Notes: a model not told the origin generated them from the letters alone. A stretch of 64,000 nucleotides of DNA from Triticum aestivum (GCF_018294505.1 NC_057802.1:314702209-314766208); one strand, 5' to 3'; positions 22,066 to 33,060 are shown, counted from the stretch's first letter. Numbers and translations are program-made.

Positions 22066-22739
22066 ATGGATCCTGGAGCACTAGGCAAAGAGTTGCCGGC
22101 GGACAACCCACTGGAGACAGCGATCTCCAGGAAGCGAGCATGGACCAACGAGTTGACCATGTTGGCGGGCCAACCCATGGAGACGAAGAACTCCAAGAAA
22201 CAAGCACTGGCCAAAGAGTTGACGACGTTGGCGGACGAACTCCTCAAAGATAGTTGGATGAACAGCAAGGGCCCGACCGTGCCTACCCCAGAAACTCTGA
22301 TGGCCACCTATGCGAGGCTCAAGGCTGAGTTTGAGGAGATAGTCGCCGTTGAGAAGCAGTATTCCCCTGGCAAGGTGATGGCCCCCATCGAGGACGAGGA
22401 GATGGCCCCCAGAGGGATGGGATCCCCCGGTGAGCTGCACAAGGTAAAAAATAATGGCTTATTACCATAGTTGTGGTTTTTTATTATTTGCAATGTGCTT
22501 GCTAATATGTTAGGGTTGTGCAGGTGCCTGTGGACGTCCTTGATGATTCCGATGTCGCGGCCCGTCCTGTGGACAACGCCCCAGAGATTGTTTTTGATGT
22601 CGCGGTCCGTCCTGTTGGCATCACCCCGGAGATCGATTCCGATCCCGCTTTCCATCCTGTGGACATCGCCCCAGAGATCGATTCCCATGCCGTTGTCCGT
22701 GCTATGGTCATTGCCCGAGAGATCGATGACAAGAAATAG
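22066..22739 (+). CDS. Two-exon hypothetical gene with internal peptide repeats
   Basis: Exon 1 (22066-22443) starts at MDPGALGKEL and ends AAG|GTAAAA; exon 2 (22524-22739) follows TTGTGCAG and ends in TAG. The 80-bp intron is phase 0, giving 197 residues. Exon 1 has about three 21-residue repeats around ALGKEL, AWTNELTMLA and ALAKELTTLADELL. Exon 2 has four tandem 15-residue repeats of the form DVAVRPVGITPEIDS. There is no signal peptide or known domain. An earlier ATG at 21970 in frame is possible but gives a hydrophobic, leader-unlike sequence. It may be a TE accessory gene or captured fragment; function unknown. Confidence 0.5.
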
Positions 22740-23168
22740 TTGGTCGCGCTAATCCTTCAGGCTAGTTTGCATTGCCCTGTGTTTAATTACCAGAACGATG
22801 CGTATTATCAAACCATATTAGGGCTAGTGCACTGTCTTGTGTGGGCGGTACTTGCTACTTTTGTTTGATAGTGAATCATGCGAACCCTCTCCGAGTTATG
22901 GAAACAGATGTATCCTCACCAGCTTTTGATGTAATATATGGCATGCTTAGATGTAAGTTTGAACTGTTTATCATATCAGCAGGGCTTGTTTGATGATTCT
23001 TGGTGTTAGTAGGCTAGCTACTGTGCGAGCTATAGTACTTGCAAAACACTCACCGAAGAGAAATGTTGGGGCTGATGAGCTCGTGGTACGCTTATACTTA
23101 TCCGTCATCGATCGGCCAATAGCCCAAGCTCCTAAAATTGTAGGCTTAGTCAACATGGATTCATTCAG

Positions 23169-23245
23169 GCCTCATTTGTTTCATAGGGTAGGAAAATCGT
23201 AGCAAAAGTACAGAGACGTACAACAGAAAATCATAGCAGTACAAC
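23169..23245. mobile_element. MITE fragment with GGCCTCATTTG end
   Basis: The end GGCCTCATTTGTTTCATAGG resembles two other termini in this window: 34849 (GGCCTCTTTGATTCGTAGG) and, inverted, 27442 (GGCCTCCTTTGGTTCATAGG). Only one end is preserved here; it is followed by a Stowaway-like CTCCGTCCGTTCC fragment at 23245. Confidence 0.5.
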
Positions 23246-23918
23246 TCCGTCCGTTCCAAAATAGATGACCTATAGGCGGGCTAGTTTGGCCTAGTGGTTT
23301 TTTTAGGATGGCCTAGTGGGTTTCAGTGATATGACGTGGTACAGTGCCGTCCAGTCTTCGCGTGTGGTAGCAGTATTGCGGGTACGGTAAGTTTTCTTGA
23401 AGAAGCGAAATTCAACGAAGTCATGATGGTTCCTTCGTTCGACCAACTTACAGTGGGAAAGGTTGGGCCTGCGATACGACCGAGGTAGACCAGGATAATT
23501 ATTTCAAAAAAATAGTATCACTGCTGATTTATATTTATTTTTTAGTTCTGATGAATGCTATCGTTTCAACTCTTACAACGAAGAGTGCCAAACACGGCAC
23601 GTGCTGGATGTCCCACACGTCAGCGAAAGGAGTGGTACATGAACAGCGTGGTAGAGCCCAGCGCAAAAAAAACAGCATGGTAGAGCATCTCCACTTCTTC
23701 CACTTCTGGGTCGGAGACCACACGTAGTAGTACTAGTAGTATGAACGATACAAAGTTCGACCTGGAGAGAAAGACACGTCTAGTTGGAAGGTCTCGGGGC
23801 ATACACGTAAACAAATATAAAAGCTAATATGTGCCTCCAACTAATATAGTAGTAGTAGAGTACTTAGGCACGTACTCCATAACATCACCATGCATTGCAC
23901 GTACAACATTTAGTGGTA

Positions 23919-24000
23919 CTCCCTCCATTCCAAATTACTCGCCATGGTTTTAGTTCAAATTTGAACTAAAACCACGATGAGTAATTTGGAACGGAGGGAG
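23919..24000. mobile_element. Complete 82-bp Stowaway MITE
   Basis: CTCCCTCCATTCCAAATTACTC and GAGTAATTTGGAACGGAGGGAG are near-perfect inverted repeats meeting at TTCAAATTTGAA. TA flanks both sides (23917-23918, 24001-24002). The equivalent site in the duplicated segment at about 28110 is empty. Confidence 0.92.
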
Positions 24001-24052
24001 TACGTAGTAAGAGACAAATGCCGCCCAAGAGTTCCCTTCTCGACCAACTTTT

Positions 24053-24215
24053 GGGTGTTTGGTAGAGTGTATGGAGGGTGCATGAGTCCACACTAGTTTA
24101 GCACAAATACACTAGAAGCATGCATGAAGAGAGCATGCATGAAGAGGGGTGTTGAGTTGAGCATGCATGAAGAGGGAACAACTATGCTGAGACGAGAATG
24201 CAACCAAACACACCC
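24053..24215. mobile_element. Probable MITE with GGGTGTTTGG ends
   Basis: GGGTGTTTGGTAG at the left and CAACCAAACACACCC at the right are imperfect inverted repeats. Inside, GCATGCATGAAGAG is repeated three times. The paralogous segment at 28128 lacks this whole block. The target duplication could not be defined, so the superfamily (hAT or Harbinger) is left open. Confidence 0.5.
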
Positions 24216-25053
24216 TATATGCCACGCATGTTCATACCATGTGTGCCTTGCTACTTCACTTACTCCGGACTCCCCCATGGCCCACCTCACATTATCACCA
24301 TATATATTTCTTGGAGTCCGTGCGCGGCGGGCGGGCGATCTCTTCTCCCTCCCCCGTCTCTCTCTTCTCAGTCGACGCCCGCCGAGCGATTAGATTTCGG
24401 CTATCGACGGTTTATTCAATTGCAGGCCCACATGTTAGTGAAAATGCGAGACAACGCGTGTCCCCTCTGGTGAGCGGCGTGCGAGCCGGACTGTCGGGGT
24501 ACGACGCGTACGAGTCGTAAGTGTGCCGCATTTTCCTTTTGAACTTGCAAAGCGTAACATTTTCGTGCGATCGATCATAGAAATCCAGAACAAAATGACG
24601 AGGGCGGTGCTTTCCCGCGTGTTAGGCGGGCTAGTTTGAGTGATATGACGTGCTACAGTGCCGTCCACTTGCTCCATTTTTATGTAAGCAAGAGTCTACA
24701 CTCTTACGTGGGAGGAGTGCGAAACACGGCGGATCTGATTTTGATCGAGGGAAAACTGCTCCCTGCGAAATAATGGAGCGATGTTAGCAATTATAGCATG
24801 ATACTTAGGGCATCTCCAGCGCTGGCCCTCAAATTTACACTGGCATCTCTCCGAGGACACTGATGGATGCCATCCAATGCTGCCCGCATACCTTTCGACA
24901 ACTATATGAACTAACCGGACGAATCGTGCAAACAAAGCAAATTTCAAATTAACCGGATGAAATTCATTACATTTTGAAAACTTTTCCTATAAACTGGATG
25001 AAATTCATTACATATTTCGCACAAACCATACAAAAACCTACTGTAAACCTAAT

Positions 25054-25610
25054 CTAAACGATCACCGGCGCCCGACCACCATGTCCGGCCATGAACCTGA
25101 GAAAGCTGGCTATTGCCTTTGCCTCCTCCTCATCCGCCTCGATAACCTCCTCCTCCGGAGCACAAGGTTCTGAAGATTTCCGCCTCCACGTCGCCGTCAA
25201 GCGGCTAATCGGCCGCCGATGTTTATCCTACCAAGCTTGGCGTCGACTGAGTGGAGGAGCGGTGGCCTTCCTGGGAACAGAGCGGCGGCGACCTACCGTG
25301 TACTACTCTTCCTCGCTGCCGGCTCTGCCCGCACACGCGCACCGGCTTCGTGGTTGTGGCGGCGGAGGGCGGCCAGGGGGGTGCCGGCAATCTCCTTTGT
25401 CTGCTCCTGTGACAGTACGTCCAAGAGAGCTTTGGAGCGCGCCCGGAGCGGGGCCCGATGTCCTTCGTCTGCTCCTATGACAGTACGTCCAAGAGAGCTT
25501 TAGAGCGCCAGGAGGCCATGGTTGGAGTGGTGCCGACAGAAGGAAGGGACCGGAGGAGAATGAGTGTGGGTCTTTGGCTATGGCTGGGAGCTGGGGCTCA
25601 AGTTAATATA
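25054..25610 (-). pseudogene. Small minus-strand gene fragment with 68-bp internal duplication
   Basis: On the minus strand a TATATTA box (25604-25610) precedes an ATG in the context CCAACCATGGCC (25519), then a frame MASWRSKALLDVLS, followed by a TAG created by a 68-bp tandem duplication (GACAGTACGTCCAAGAGAGC at 25411 and 25479, plus strand). Read from the second copy the frame continues RSKALLDVLSQEQTKEIAG...ARVRAEPAARKSS to a GTAGGT donor near 25300. A downstream coding-like part, EADEEEAKAIASFLR, ends in TAG at 25054. The family is not recognised; such acidic fragments recur near Triticeae transposons. Confidence 0.4.
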
Positions 25611-25734
25611 GCGGGCGAATGGCAATGAGTCGCGACAGACGGATGGACGGCTGGCACCGGAGTAGGTTCGTCGGCAGCCACGTGTCATTAATGTGGGCGG
25701 CGGACGGAAGGATAGCCGTGGTGTCGTTAACGCG

Positions 25735-26010
25735 GAACAGTCGCTTGCACCGGGATGCCGCGCGGGTGGCACTCTCTCGGCCGTCGTGCTGCTGCAATGC
25801 CGGTGCCAGTGAGAGGTCGTGTGGGCGTGAATACGGATGCTGCTTCAGTGACTTAATCGCAGGTGCGTTGTATCACTGACATGTGGGCCCAACGGGCATC
25901 TGGCCCGCATGTCAGTGACACACCAACTGCACCTGCAGTTAAGGCCGTCAATGCGGCATTGACGTTCAGGAGAGACGGTGATTGTTTCAGGCAGGAAGCG
26001 CGCGCTAGCG
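25735..26010. repeat. Dispersed repeat paralogous to 29122-29300
   Basis: Shared blocks in order are CAGTCGC.TGCACCGGGA, CTCTCTCGGCCGTCG, GCCAGTGAGAGGTCG, GCG.CA.TGACG and GGAAGCGC.CGCT. At 25860-25937 this copy contains a hairpin (GCAGGTGC.GTTG and CAACTGCACCTGC around CACTGACATG and CATGTCAGTG) that the other copy lacks. Confidence 0.7.
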
Positions 26011-26799
26011 ATGGAAGGGGTTTCGGTAGGCCAGGGCGGTCAGATGCTGGCGTGGTGGTAATATGTGAACTCATGGATGACGAGCATTTGAAGCGTATGC
26101 GACATGTATTGACAACCAGGCGTCCATGCAACCGCTCTTGTCGCCAACTAGCCTTCGACGACCACCATTAGACACCACACAACCATGCATAACTTATGAA
26201 TAATGGACGAATCGATCAGACATACACTCGTGTGCAGTGGCACTATGATCGGTTGCTCACGATAGTACATACTCCGCACCATAGTACCCTCTCTAGCTAG
26301 GCTGTTTTATAGATTGTCGTTGTGATGGACGATATACATGAGCAAGGCGCCGAGTCACGAGTAAGACCGTTGGTGTTGGGCCAGGTGAATACATGCTCGG
26401 TGTTCGCGGAGCCCTCCAGCAAACATCTAAACAGTAATGTCACATACGCATAATTTTGGTTTTTATTTCTTTCTCCACTGACAGGTAGGCCCGCATAGAT
26501 AGATAGATAAAGAACACGAGCTGACGAGGCGCATGCGGACTGTTTGACTGGTCAACCAGACAAATAAGGAGCTATACGCTGAGCCAGTGACCGTATAATC
26601 ACCATATCTCGTATATAATGATCAAAGTGAGCTATCAAGACATGTTCAATGACCGCAATGCATTTTGCTCGGTAATAAATGACCAAGATTGAAGGGGAAT
26701 CCAAATTTCCTTCATCTTCTGTCCTTGAGCTCTTGACAAACCAATGCACTTTACGGTTGTCCGGCCACTCCACCCCAGAGATATCACCAAGCGTCGTTC

Positions 26800-27186
26800 A
26801 TGCCACCGCGCCACACACTAACCGGTAAGGAAGCGATGGCATCCCGCCGCGCCGAGTTCCTCGCCGCCCACGACCGCACACAGAATGGTAGGGAAGTGGT
26901 GGCATCCCGTTGTGCCGAGTTCATCGCCGCTCGCGACCTCACACCTATGTGGGCGGAATTTGAAGCTGCCAAGGCCGAATGGGCGGTAGAGCAAGAGGCG
27001 GCCAAAGCCGCACAGAGGGAGCGGAAAAGTCAGAAAGCACTCAAGAAAAGAGAGGTCCGCCGCTGCAAGAAATAAGAGGACGCACGCGCTGCTGCGGAGA
27101 GGTCGGCGGAGATCCAAGCACGGTGGGGTGTCGCCGACAAAGCCGGGAAGGAGAATGACGGCGTCTGGCCAGCATGTGAGAAGTAG
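26800..27186 (+). pseudogene. Gene fragment encoding a charged coiled-coil-like protein with 21-residue repeats
   Basis: The frame from 26800 runs 91 codons to TAA (27073-27075), then stays open in the same frame for 36 codons to TAG at 27184-27186, so a single stop interrupts about 128 codons. Two tandem repeats, ASRRAEFLAAHDRTQNG and ASRCAEFIAARDLTPMW, are followed by an Ala/Glu/Lys/Arg-rich helix (AEFEAAKAEWAVEQEAAKAAQ). No domain is recognised. It is possibly the C-terminal exon of a decayed host gene or a transposon-captured fragment. Confidence 0.45.
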
Positions 27187-27289
27187 TAGTACTAGTAGTT
27201 AGTGTGTGTGGCTGTGTCGCCCGTACGTTTGTTTAATTAATTACGAGCATGTACCAGTACTACTAGTTACTACTGTAGTTTTTAGAGCA

Positions 27290-27442
27290 AATTACCAGTA
27301 CATTAGCCTAGACTCAATGGAAAAATTCCTATCCTATGCATCAAATGACATCTCTTTCTCAATAGGAATTGAGATGCATGTCATCTCACTTCCTATGATT
27401 TTCATATTCCTATAAAATTCCTATCCTATGAACCAAAGGAGG
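27290..27442. mobile_element. MITE fragment with AGGAGGCC end
   Basis: The right end reads TCCTATGAACCAAAGGAGGCC, here split as TCCTATGAACCAAA and GGAGGCC, the inverse of the ends at 23169 and 34849. The body includes the hairpin GAGATGCATGTCATCTC. The left terminus is not recognisable. Confidence 0.5.
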
Positions 27443-27487
27443 CCTCTGCTGGAGTAACTACTATAGCTAGCAGTACTGCTGGTACAG

Positions 27488-28670
27488 TAGTTTTCTTCAA
27501 GAAGCGGAATTCAACGAAGTCATGATGGTTCCTTCGTCCGATAAACTTCACAGTGGGTAAGGTTGGGTCTGTGATTTGACGGCTCATTAGTAATTACTGC
27601 GGCGCGACGACCGGGGTGACTCTCCCTTGGAGTTCTGTGGGCATGGCAAGTGGACCAGGATGGTCGACGTCCCACATGTCGGCAAGCGGAAGTATTCTTT
27701 CCGATATCGAGGAGCAAGGAAACCGCGTGGTATAGTATCACTGGTGATTTATATTTATTTTTTATTTCTGATGAATGCTAGCTTTTCAACTTTTATGACG
27801 AAGGAGTGCCAAACACACGACACGTGCTGGATGTCCCACACGTCAGCGAAAGGAGTGGGACATGAACAGCGTGGTAGAGCGTCTCCACTTCTGGGTCGGA
27901 GACCACACATAGTAGTACTACTGTACTAGTGGTATGAACGATACAAAGTGCGACCCGGAGAGAAAGACACGTCTAGTTGGAAGGTCTCGGGGCATACACG
28001 TAAACAAATATAAAACCTAATATGTGCCTCCAATTAATATAGTAGTAGTAGAGTACTTAGTCACGCACTCCATAACATCACCGGGCATTGCACGTACAAC
28101 ATTTAGTGGTAGTAAGAGACAAATGCCTATATGCCACGCATGTTCATACTATTTGTGCCTTTCTACTTCACTTACTGCGCTACATTACACAGGTCCGCAC
28201 GTCCACTAGTGGGTACATGTCCGTCTCGTCGTTCCAGTCCCACGTGTTCTTCATATAGATGGAACAATCCTTGCATGACATGTGCACCTTGATGCTAGAT
28301 GTCTCGCGTGTTGGAAAAAGGATGAACAAAGCTCACGTAAAAAAAATAGAGTGGAAGAACATAGATTCTCGACGACCGAGAAGGAGCAAGGAACCTCGTG
28401 GTGGAGCATCTGCACTCATAATATTTTATATTATTCAGCGATATAAAATCAACCAATCATCTCCATAGTGGACTGGAAGAGTACGAAAAACGGCAGCCCA
28501 GTGTAGTTACATCATACTAGTACATGGCTAACCCACGCTATCATCATATTTCTTGGCTTCCGTGCGACACCTATCTCTAGTAATCTAGCAGCCCGTATTG
28601 CTTCTCCCTCCTCGTCTCTCTCAAAGTGCGGTGGGCTGGCGTTTTTGCCGTCTATTGAGGTTGGTTAACT
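27488..28670 (+). repeat. Segmental duplicate, copy 2
   Basis: Collinear with 23270-24420 but without the Stowaway MITE and without the 190-bp block. It contains an extra partial copy of the GTCCCACATGTCGGCAAGCGGA block at about 27650 and a third, more diverged copy at about 28290 (peptides VDVPHVGKRK and LDVSRVGKRM). The unit therefore seems to have been amplified more than once. Confidence 0.75.
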
Positions 28671-28798
28671 CATCACATGATAGTGACATGCCAAGAGCAT
28701 TCTAAAAAAATTTCTTTCACGTTTCGTTTTCAAAAAGAAAAAAATCCTTTCATGTACGAATTTGACTGTATGCTTTGAGCAACTTGCATGTGCTATGC

Positions 28799-29113
28799 TG
28801 CTCCTGTTTGGATACTCTAACTTAGCTAGAGGTTAGACTAACTCATGACTAACCCTGAACTAACTGTAGCCAAAGAGGTGTTTGGGTGACAGGGTTAGAT
28901 TGACAATAAATGCACTTGATGGAGAGAGAAAAGTGATTTTTCAGTGGTCCCAATGAGAACTATCTCCAGTTAGCAACTCTTGGGTGGGATAGTTTTTTTT
29001 GGTGGGTTCGGTGCAACTTGCTCCAATTTAAACCCTCATGCTTGGATACTTTAGGGCTATTTGAGCCCCAACTAGCTCAAACTAACTCTAACCCATGGAT
29101 GCAAACAGGGCCT
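28799..29113. mobile_element. Probable hAT-like MITE, about 315 bp
   Basis: The left end CTCCTGTTTGGATACTCTAAC and the right end GTTAGAG...GGATGCAAACAGGGCC are imperfect inverted repeats, and GAGCTAGTTTGAG-type sequence is mirrored near both ends. No clear 8-bp duplication was found. Confidence 0.5.
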
Positions 29114-29121
29114 ATGGCCAG

Positions 29122-29300
29122 CCTCGACACGGAGCAGTCGCGTGCACCGGGAAGCGGTGCTCTCTCGGCCGTCGCGCCGCTTCAAAGCCGGCGCCAGTGA
29201 GAGGTCGCCTCCGCTCTAGCCGGGCATTAATGCGACACTGACGCTCCAGGGCGACGCTGACCGTTTCACGCGGGAAGCGCACGCTGGCAAGGGAGTATAG
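29122..29300. repeat. Dispersed repeat paralogous to 25735-26010
   Basis: This is the second copy of the GC-rich segment described at 25735, about 85% similar by eye in the shared blocks. It lies immediately right of the hAT-like MITE. Confidence 0.65.
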
Positions 29301-30540
29301 GTTTTGAACCGTTTCAGGTGTAGTACTGGTAGTTTGCAAAACTACTCAATTATTGCACTCAGTTTCCTAAAAATTTGTGGTAAAAAGGTTACTCCACAGC
29401 CCGCTTCCCTTCTCCTTCCTCTTCCGCCGCCCGCGCACGTCCACGGGAAGCGAACGGTCAACGCTCATATAGGAGTGCTAGCACAAAAAGATGCATGCAT
29501 GACCACTAAAATTTCCAGATTAAAGCGCCGCTCTGGCGGGAGTATGGCGTATGTTGTTACCTTCGGCCGGGCCATGGCTACTGGGCGACGTCGACCAGAG
29601 AAGAGGCGGCGGGAGGGGAATGAATGCAACTACTGTTTGGGTTCGCCGTCCGTCTTAAATAAATGTGCAACATCACGTGTACCCGTGGGTGCACAAATTG
29701 TAACATACATGTCTGCTTAAGTGGGCGTCACGTAACTGGTGTGTGTGTGTGTGTGTGTGTGTGATTCTGAGAGACAGAGTGCATGTGTGCGACTCTACTC
29801 TTCGGACATGTACTCAACCTTTTGCATCGGGATATAAGTATAATGGTATTTACTTTAACTAGTGATTTACGTGGACATGTTAATGTGGTTGTGTAAAAAA
29901 TATGTCACTTCCTGCTCATGATTTGCGTTATATAATTACAAGCAAGATGCTCGTGCATTGCACGAAACATCAATATGCATTTTTTACAAAACACCTGTTG
30001 TGATTTACCCATGCAGGAGTAATCCCATGTGTAAAAACTAATGATATTTCGAGAATTTTATCGAAAAACTGGTATCTCGAGAATGTCATCGAAAAAATGA
30101 AAGATGAGAGATAAGGTGAGGAGGAGTGGAGCGTGGTGGTGACTGGTGGTCGGAATGGGCGGAGGCATGGGGATGGACGGCGCCGGCAGGCAGCAGCGGC
30201 CACCATGCTAGATTGTTCCAGAGACTTTCTTTTTTTAATTGCTCAGCAATGAGGTTGTGGAAGATAAGTATGTGGGGAGAGGTGCGGGTATCTTTTGTAA
30301 AATTATCATAGTTTGCTTTCTATCCGTTAGATATAGATCAGACAGTCTATATTACAAGATGGCAGGCACACCATCATCGCCAACTCGGTTTTTTATAAGG
30401 GTACAGATGATAAGTTTGCTAACTACTAAAGTAAAGTGGAATTTGTCCATGTTATACAAGTAAATTAAGGTGATTGTTTATCATACGGGTAAGGTTGGAT
30501 GAAGGGTGGTAGGAACAAATGCTTCGCCTAGAGCATGTGT
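29301..30540. other. Interior DNA with a GT microsatellite, no gene seen
   Basis: A (GT)n run lies at 29739-29763. ORFs in this stretch lack motifs. Around 30036-30095 the segment CGAGAATTTTATCGAAAAA is partly repeated as CGAGAATGTCATCGAAAAA. Confidence 0.45.
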
Positions 30541-30925
30541 GTGTGAGATGGAGTCTTAGTGTGTGTGTGTGTGTTTGTGTGTGTGGGGTGTGTGTGTGAG
30601 AGAGAGAGAGAGATGGAGTCTNNNNNNNNNNNNNNNNNNNNNNNNNNNNNNNNNNNNNNNNNNNNNNNNNNNNNNNNNNNNNNNNNNNNNNNNNNNNNNN
30701 NNNNNNNNNNNNNNNNNNNNNNNNNNNNNNNNNNNNNNNNNNNNNNNNNNNNNNNNNNNNNNNNNNNNNNNNNNNNNNNNNNNNNNNNNNNNNNNNNNNN
30801 NNNNNNNNNNNNNNNNNNNNNNNNNNNNNNNNNNNNNNNNNNNNNNNNNNNNNNNNNNNNNNNNNNNNNNNNNNNNNNNGTGGGTGGGTGGGTGCGTGCG
30901 TGCGTGCACGTGTGTGTGTGTGTGT
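30541..30925. repeat. GT/GA microsatellites flanking an assembly gap
   Basis: (GT)n then (GA)n tracts at 30558-30613 and (GTGG)n/(GTGC)n/(GT)n tracts at 30880-30925 border 258 N bases (30622-30879). The gap is most simply an unassembled simple-sequence stretch; its true length is unknown. ORFs reading through the N run are artefacts. Confidence 0.9.
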
Positions 30926-32340
30926 CGCGGGGTCCTCGGTGGCGGATGTAATTTAAGTGTGCATGGCTTCATCATAGAGAGGTGATGTGTATGGCAGAGG
31001 CCACCAACGATGGGGTGCGAGAGAGAAAATGCCCGTAGAGAGGGAAGAGGTGTGTGTGCATGAGAGGAGTCGACATCGAGAGAACGTGTTTGTTCGAGAG
31101 ACACCGAGGAAGACTACTATATATCGATGGTGCATGTAGGCAGGAATTAAATGAAGGGATGGTCTTATTGGTTTTGGGGATATAGGGGAAGAGTGAGAGG
31201 CGGGGTAGCTAGAAGGAGATTGTTAAGTGTGAGTGTGTGTTTTACTCATCCAGGCGGAAGTTATGTGCACACAAGAAGAGAACGATTCAATGTGGTGTTA
31301 GGGTTGAGGGTAATTAACTACGTATGGAGACATAGAGACCTTGAACGTGCATGTGTGAGAGGTATACATGTATACGTGGGATGTGTGTGTGTGCGCGCGC
31401 TCATGATCAAGATAAGAGAAAGAAGACATGAGTCATAAGATCAACGACATGGGAGAGACGGATCGGTATGACAATATGCATGCATGTGAGAATGCAGGGA
31501 AGAAGGCCCGACAATTGAGCACGTGTTTTTGTCTTTAAGAGATAGTTGCGCGGCTGGAGCATGCATCTATGGCGAGCAGAGGGAGTGAGGCACAACGATT
31601 GTGCAAAAGAGATCAACCTATAAATGAAAGAAGGTTGATGGAGAAACAGATAAATAGAAAGATAAAGATGCTAGCTAGTGTGCGTTAGAGATAGGAGTCG
31701 AGTGGATCAGAAGGCTGAGTTATGTGTGTGGGTGTGAGAGAGATGAAGAAAGGGTGCATGTGACTCACATACAAACAAATATCGAAGAGAAATGAGATCC
31801 CGAGAGACGGAGTTTTGTGTCTGCGAGAGAGAAAGATATTTCACAACGAGAGTGATAGCTAGAGAGATATGAGGGAACGCAAGATATCTCTAGGGAGAGA
31901 GAGTGTGTGTGAGCGACATACAAGAGAACAGCGGAGAAATATGAGACCCTGGGAGATAGAGTTTGTGTTTGTGTGTGAGAAAGATATATTTAAGAGGAAG
32001 AGTCGTAGGTTCTCATACCTAAGGAGCGAAAGACATCTCTGTATGAGGGGTGTGCGAGTGGCACACAGGGGAATAGTAGAAAGAAATGAGACCTCAGGAG
32101 ACAAAGTTTTGTGTTTGTGTGAGAGAAAGAGATTCCACATGAAGAATCATAGTTAGAGACACATAGCAGGGAGCGAGATATACTTAGAGAGAGATAGAGT
32201 GATGAAGGTCGAGGGAGAGAGTACCGTCAGTGTGTTACGAAGATAAAAGATCATTGTCGACATACAGGTAGCACGAGAGATACGATGAACGCGTATAGGT
32301 CTAGAGAGATAGTCCTATATAAGCATGAGTGATAGTTATA
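30926..32340. repeat. GA/GT-rich degenerate repeat region with 147-bp tandem units
   Basis: The region is strongly purine-rich on the plus strand, with GAGAGA and GTGTGT tracts throughout. A unit starting GAAATGAGA or GAAATATGAGACC begins at about 31788, 31935 and 32083, spacing about 147 bp; each contains a GAGTTTTGTGTTTGTG core and a GAGAAAGATAT stretch. No gene is visible. Confidence 0.75.
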
Positions 32341-33060
32341 TGAGACGAATATCTAAATTAAATGGGATTCAAATATTTAAACTGGAGATCACGACATCGA
32401 TAATATCATAACGCAAATTGGTGTATCAAACATGCATATTCATTTGAATTTGGGGACACGTGTAATGTTATATAGTTTATCAATATTGGTGATCCATAGA
32501 TTCTTTAATTAGAAACAGTGCATGGTTTATATGCAATTAATGTCTAAACGGGATTACACTATATGTTGCGTGTGTGAAACACATTATACATGTTTGAGAA
32601 GTAAAAAAACCCGCATGAAACACACATTAATTGGAGACAGTTAGCGAGGAATGCATACATTGGATTCCAACATAAAGTGGTTTCAAATATTTGAAAATCC
32701 AAATTGATGGATACAACCTTATGAATCTGAGATCATGCCATTTTTAAACCACATTTATGTATAAAGGGTGTTGTGCTTTTGAAAGTATATATAAAAAATG
32801 ATGTATATAGAATTTTATTCCGATCGAAAATGGATCCCGCCCAAAAAAACAGAATACAAACGGGATTCGAATTGAGTTGGCACGGTAAACATGCACTCTG
32901 CAAAATTTGAACGAAGCGGGGAAAGTCGCAGTAACCGCCCGAAACCAAAATCTGCGAGATGGAAATTACTATTGCCTATCCCTGCCATGCAAAGCCTATC
33001 TGCTCGATTTCTATAGGATTCGATAGGGGTAGGTTTGTAATTTCACTCCAACGTGACATA
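32341..33060. other. AT-rich DNA, nothing recognised
   Basis: No ORF, repeat or MITE terminus stands out. It lies upstream of the plus-strand CACTA gene. Confidence 0.4.

Larger units (their letters stand above)
23270..24420 (+). repeat. Segmental duplicate, copy 1
   Basis: This block matches 27488-28670 in order: the AGAAGCGAAATTCAACGAAGTC block, a GTGCTGGATGTCCCACACG block, a GGTCTCGGGGCATACACG block, the CATTGCACGTACAACATTTAG block, ATATGCCACGCATGTTCATAC, and a CTTCTCCCTCC block. It carries two insertions absent from copy 2: a Stowaway MITE at 23919-24000 and about 190 bp at 24023-24213. Confidence 0.8.

Noticed and set aside
29018..29720. Possible host gene in the GC-rich 29.0-29.7 kb stretch
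   Set aside because: The first part is the second copy of a dispersed repeat and the remaining ORFs carry no motif, splice pattern or repeat structure.
30556..31104. ORFs of 130-182 codons across the N run
   Set aside because: Their middle is N and their ends are GT/GA microsatellite; they are artefacts of translating unknown bases.
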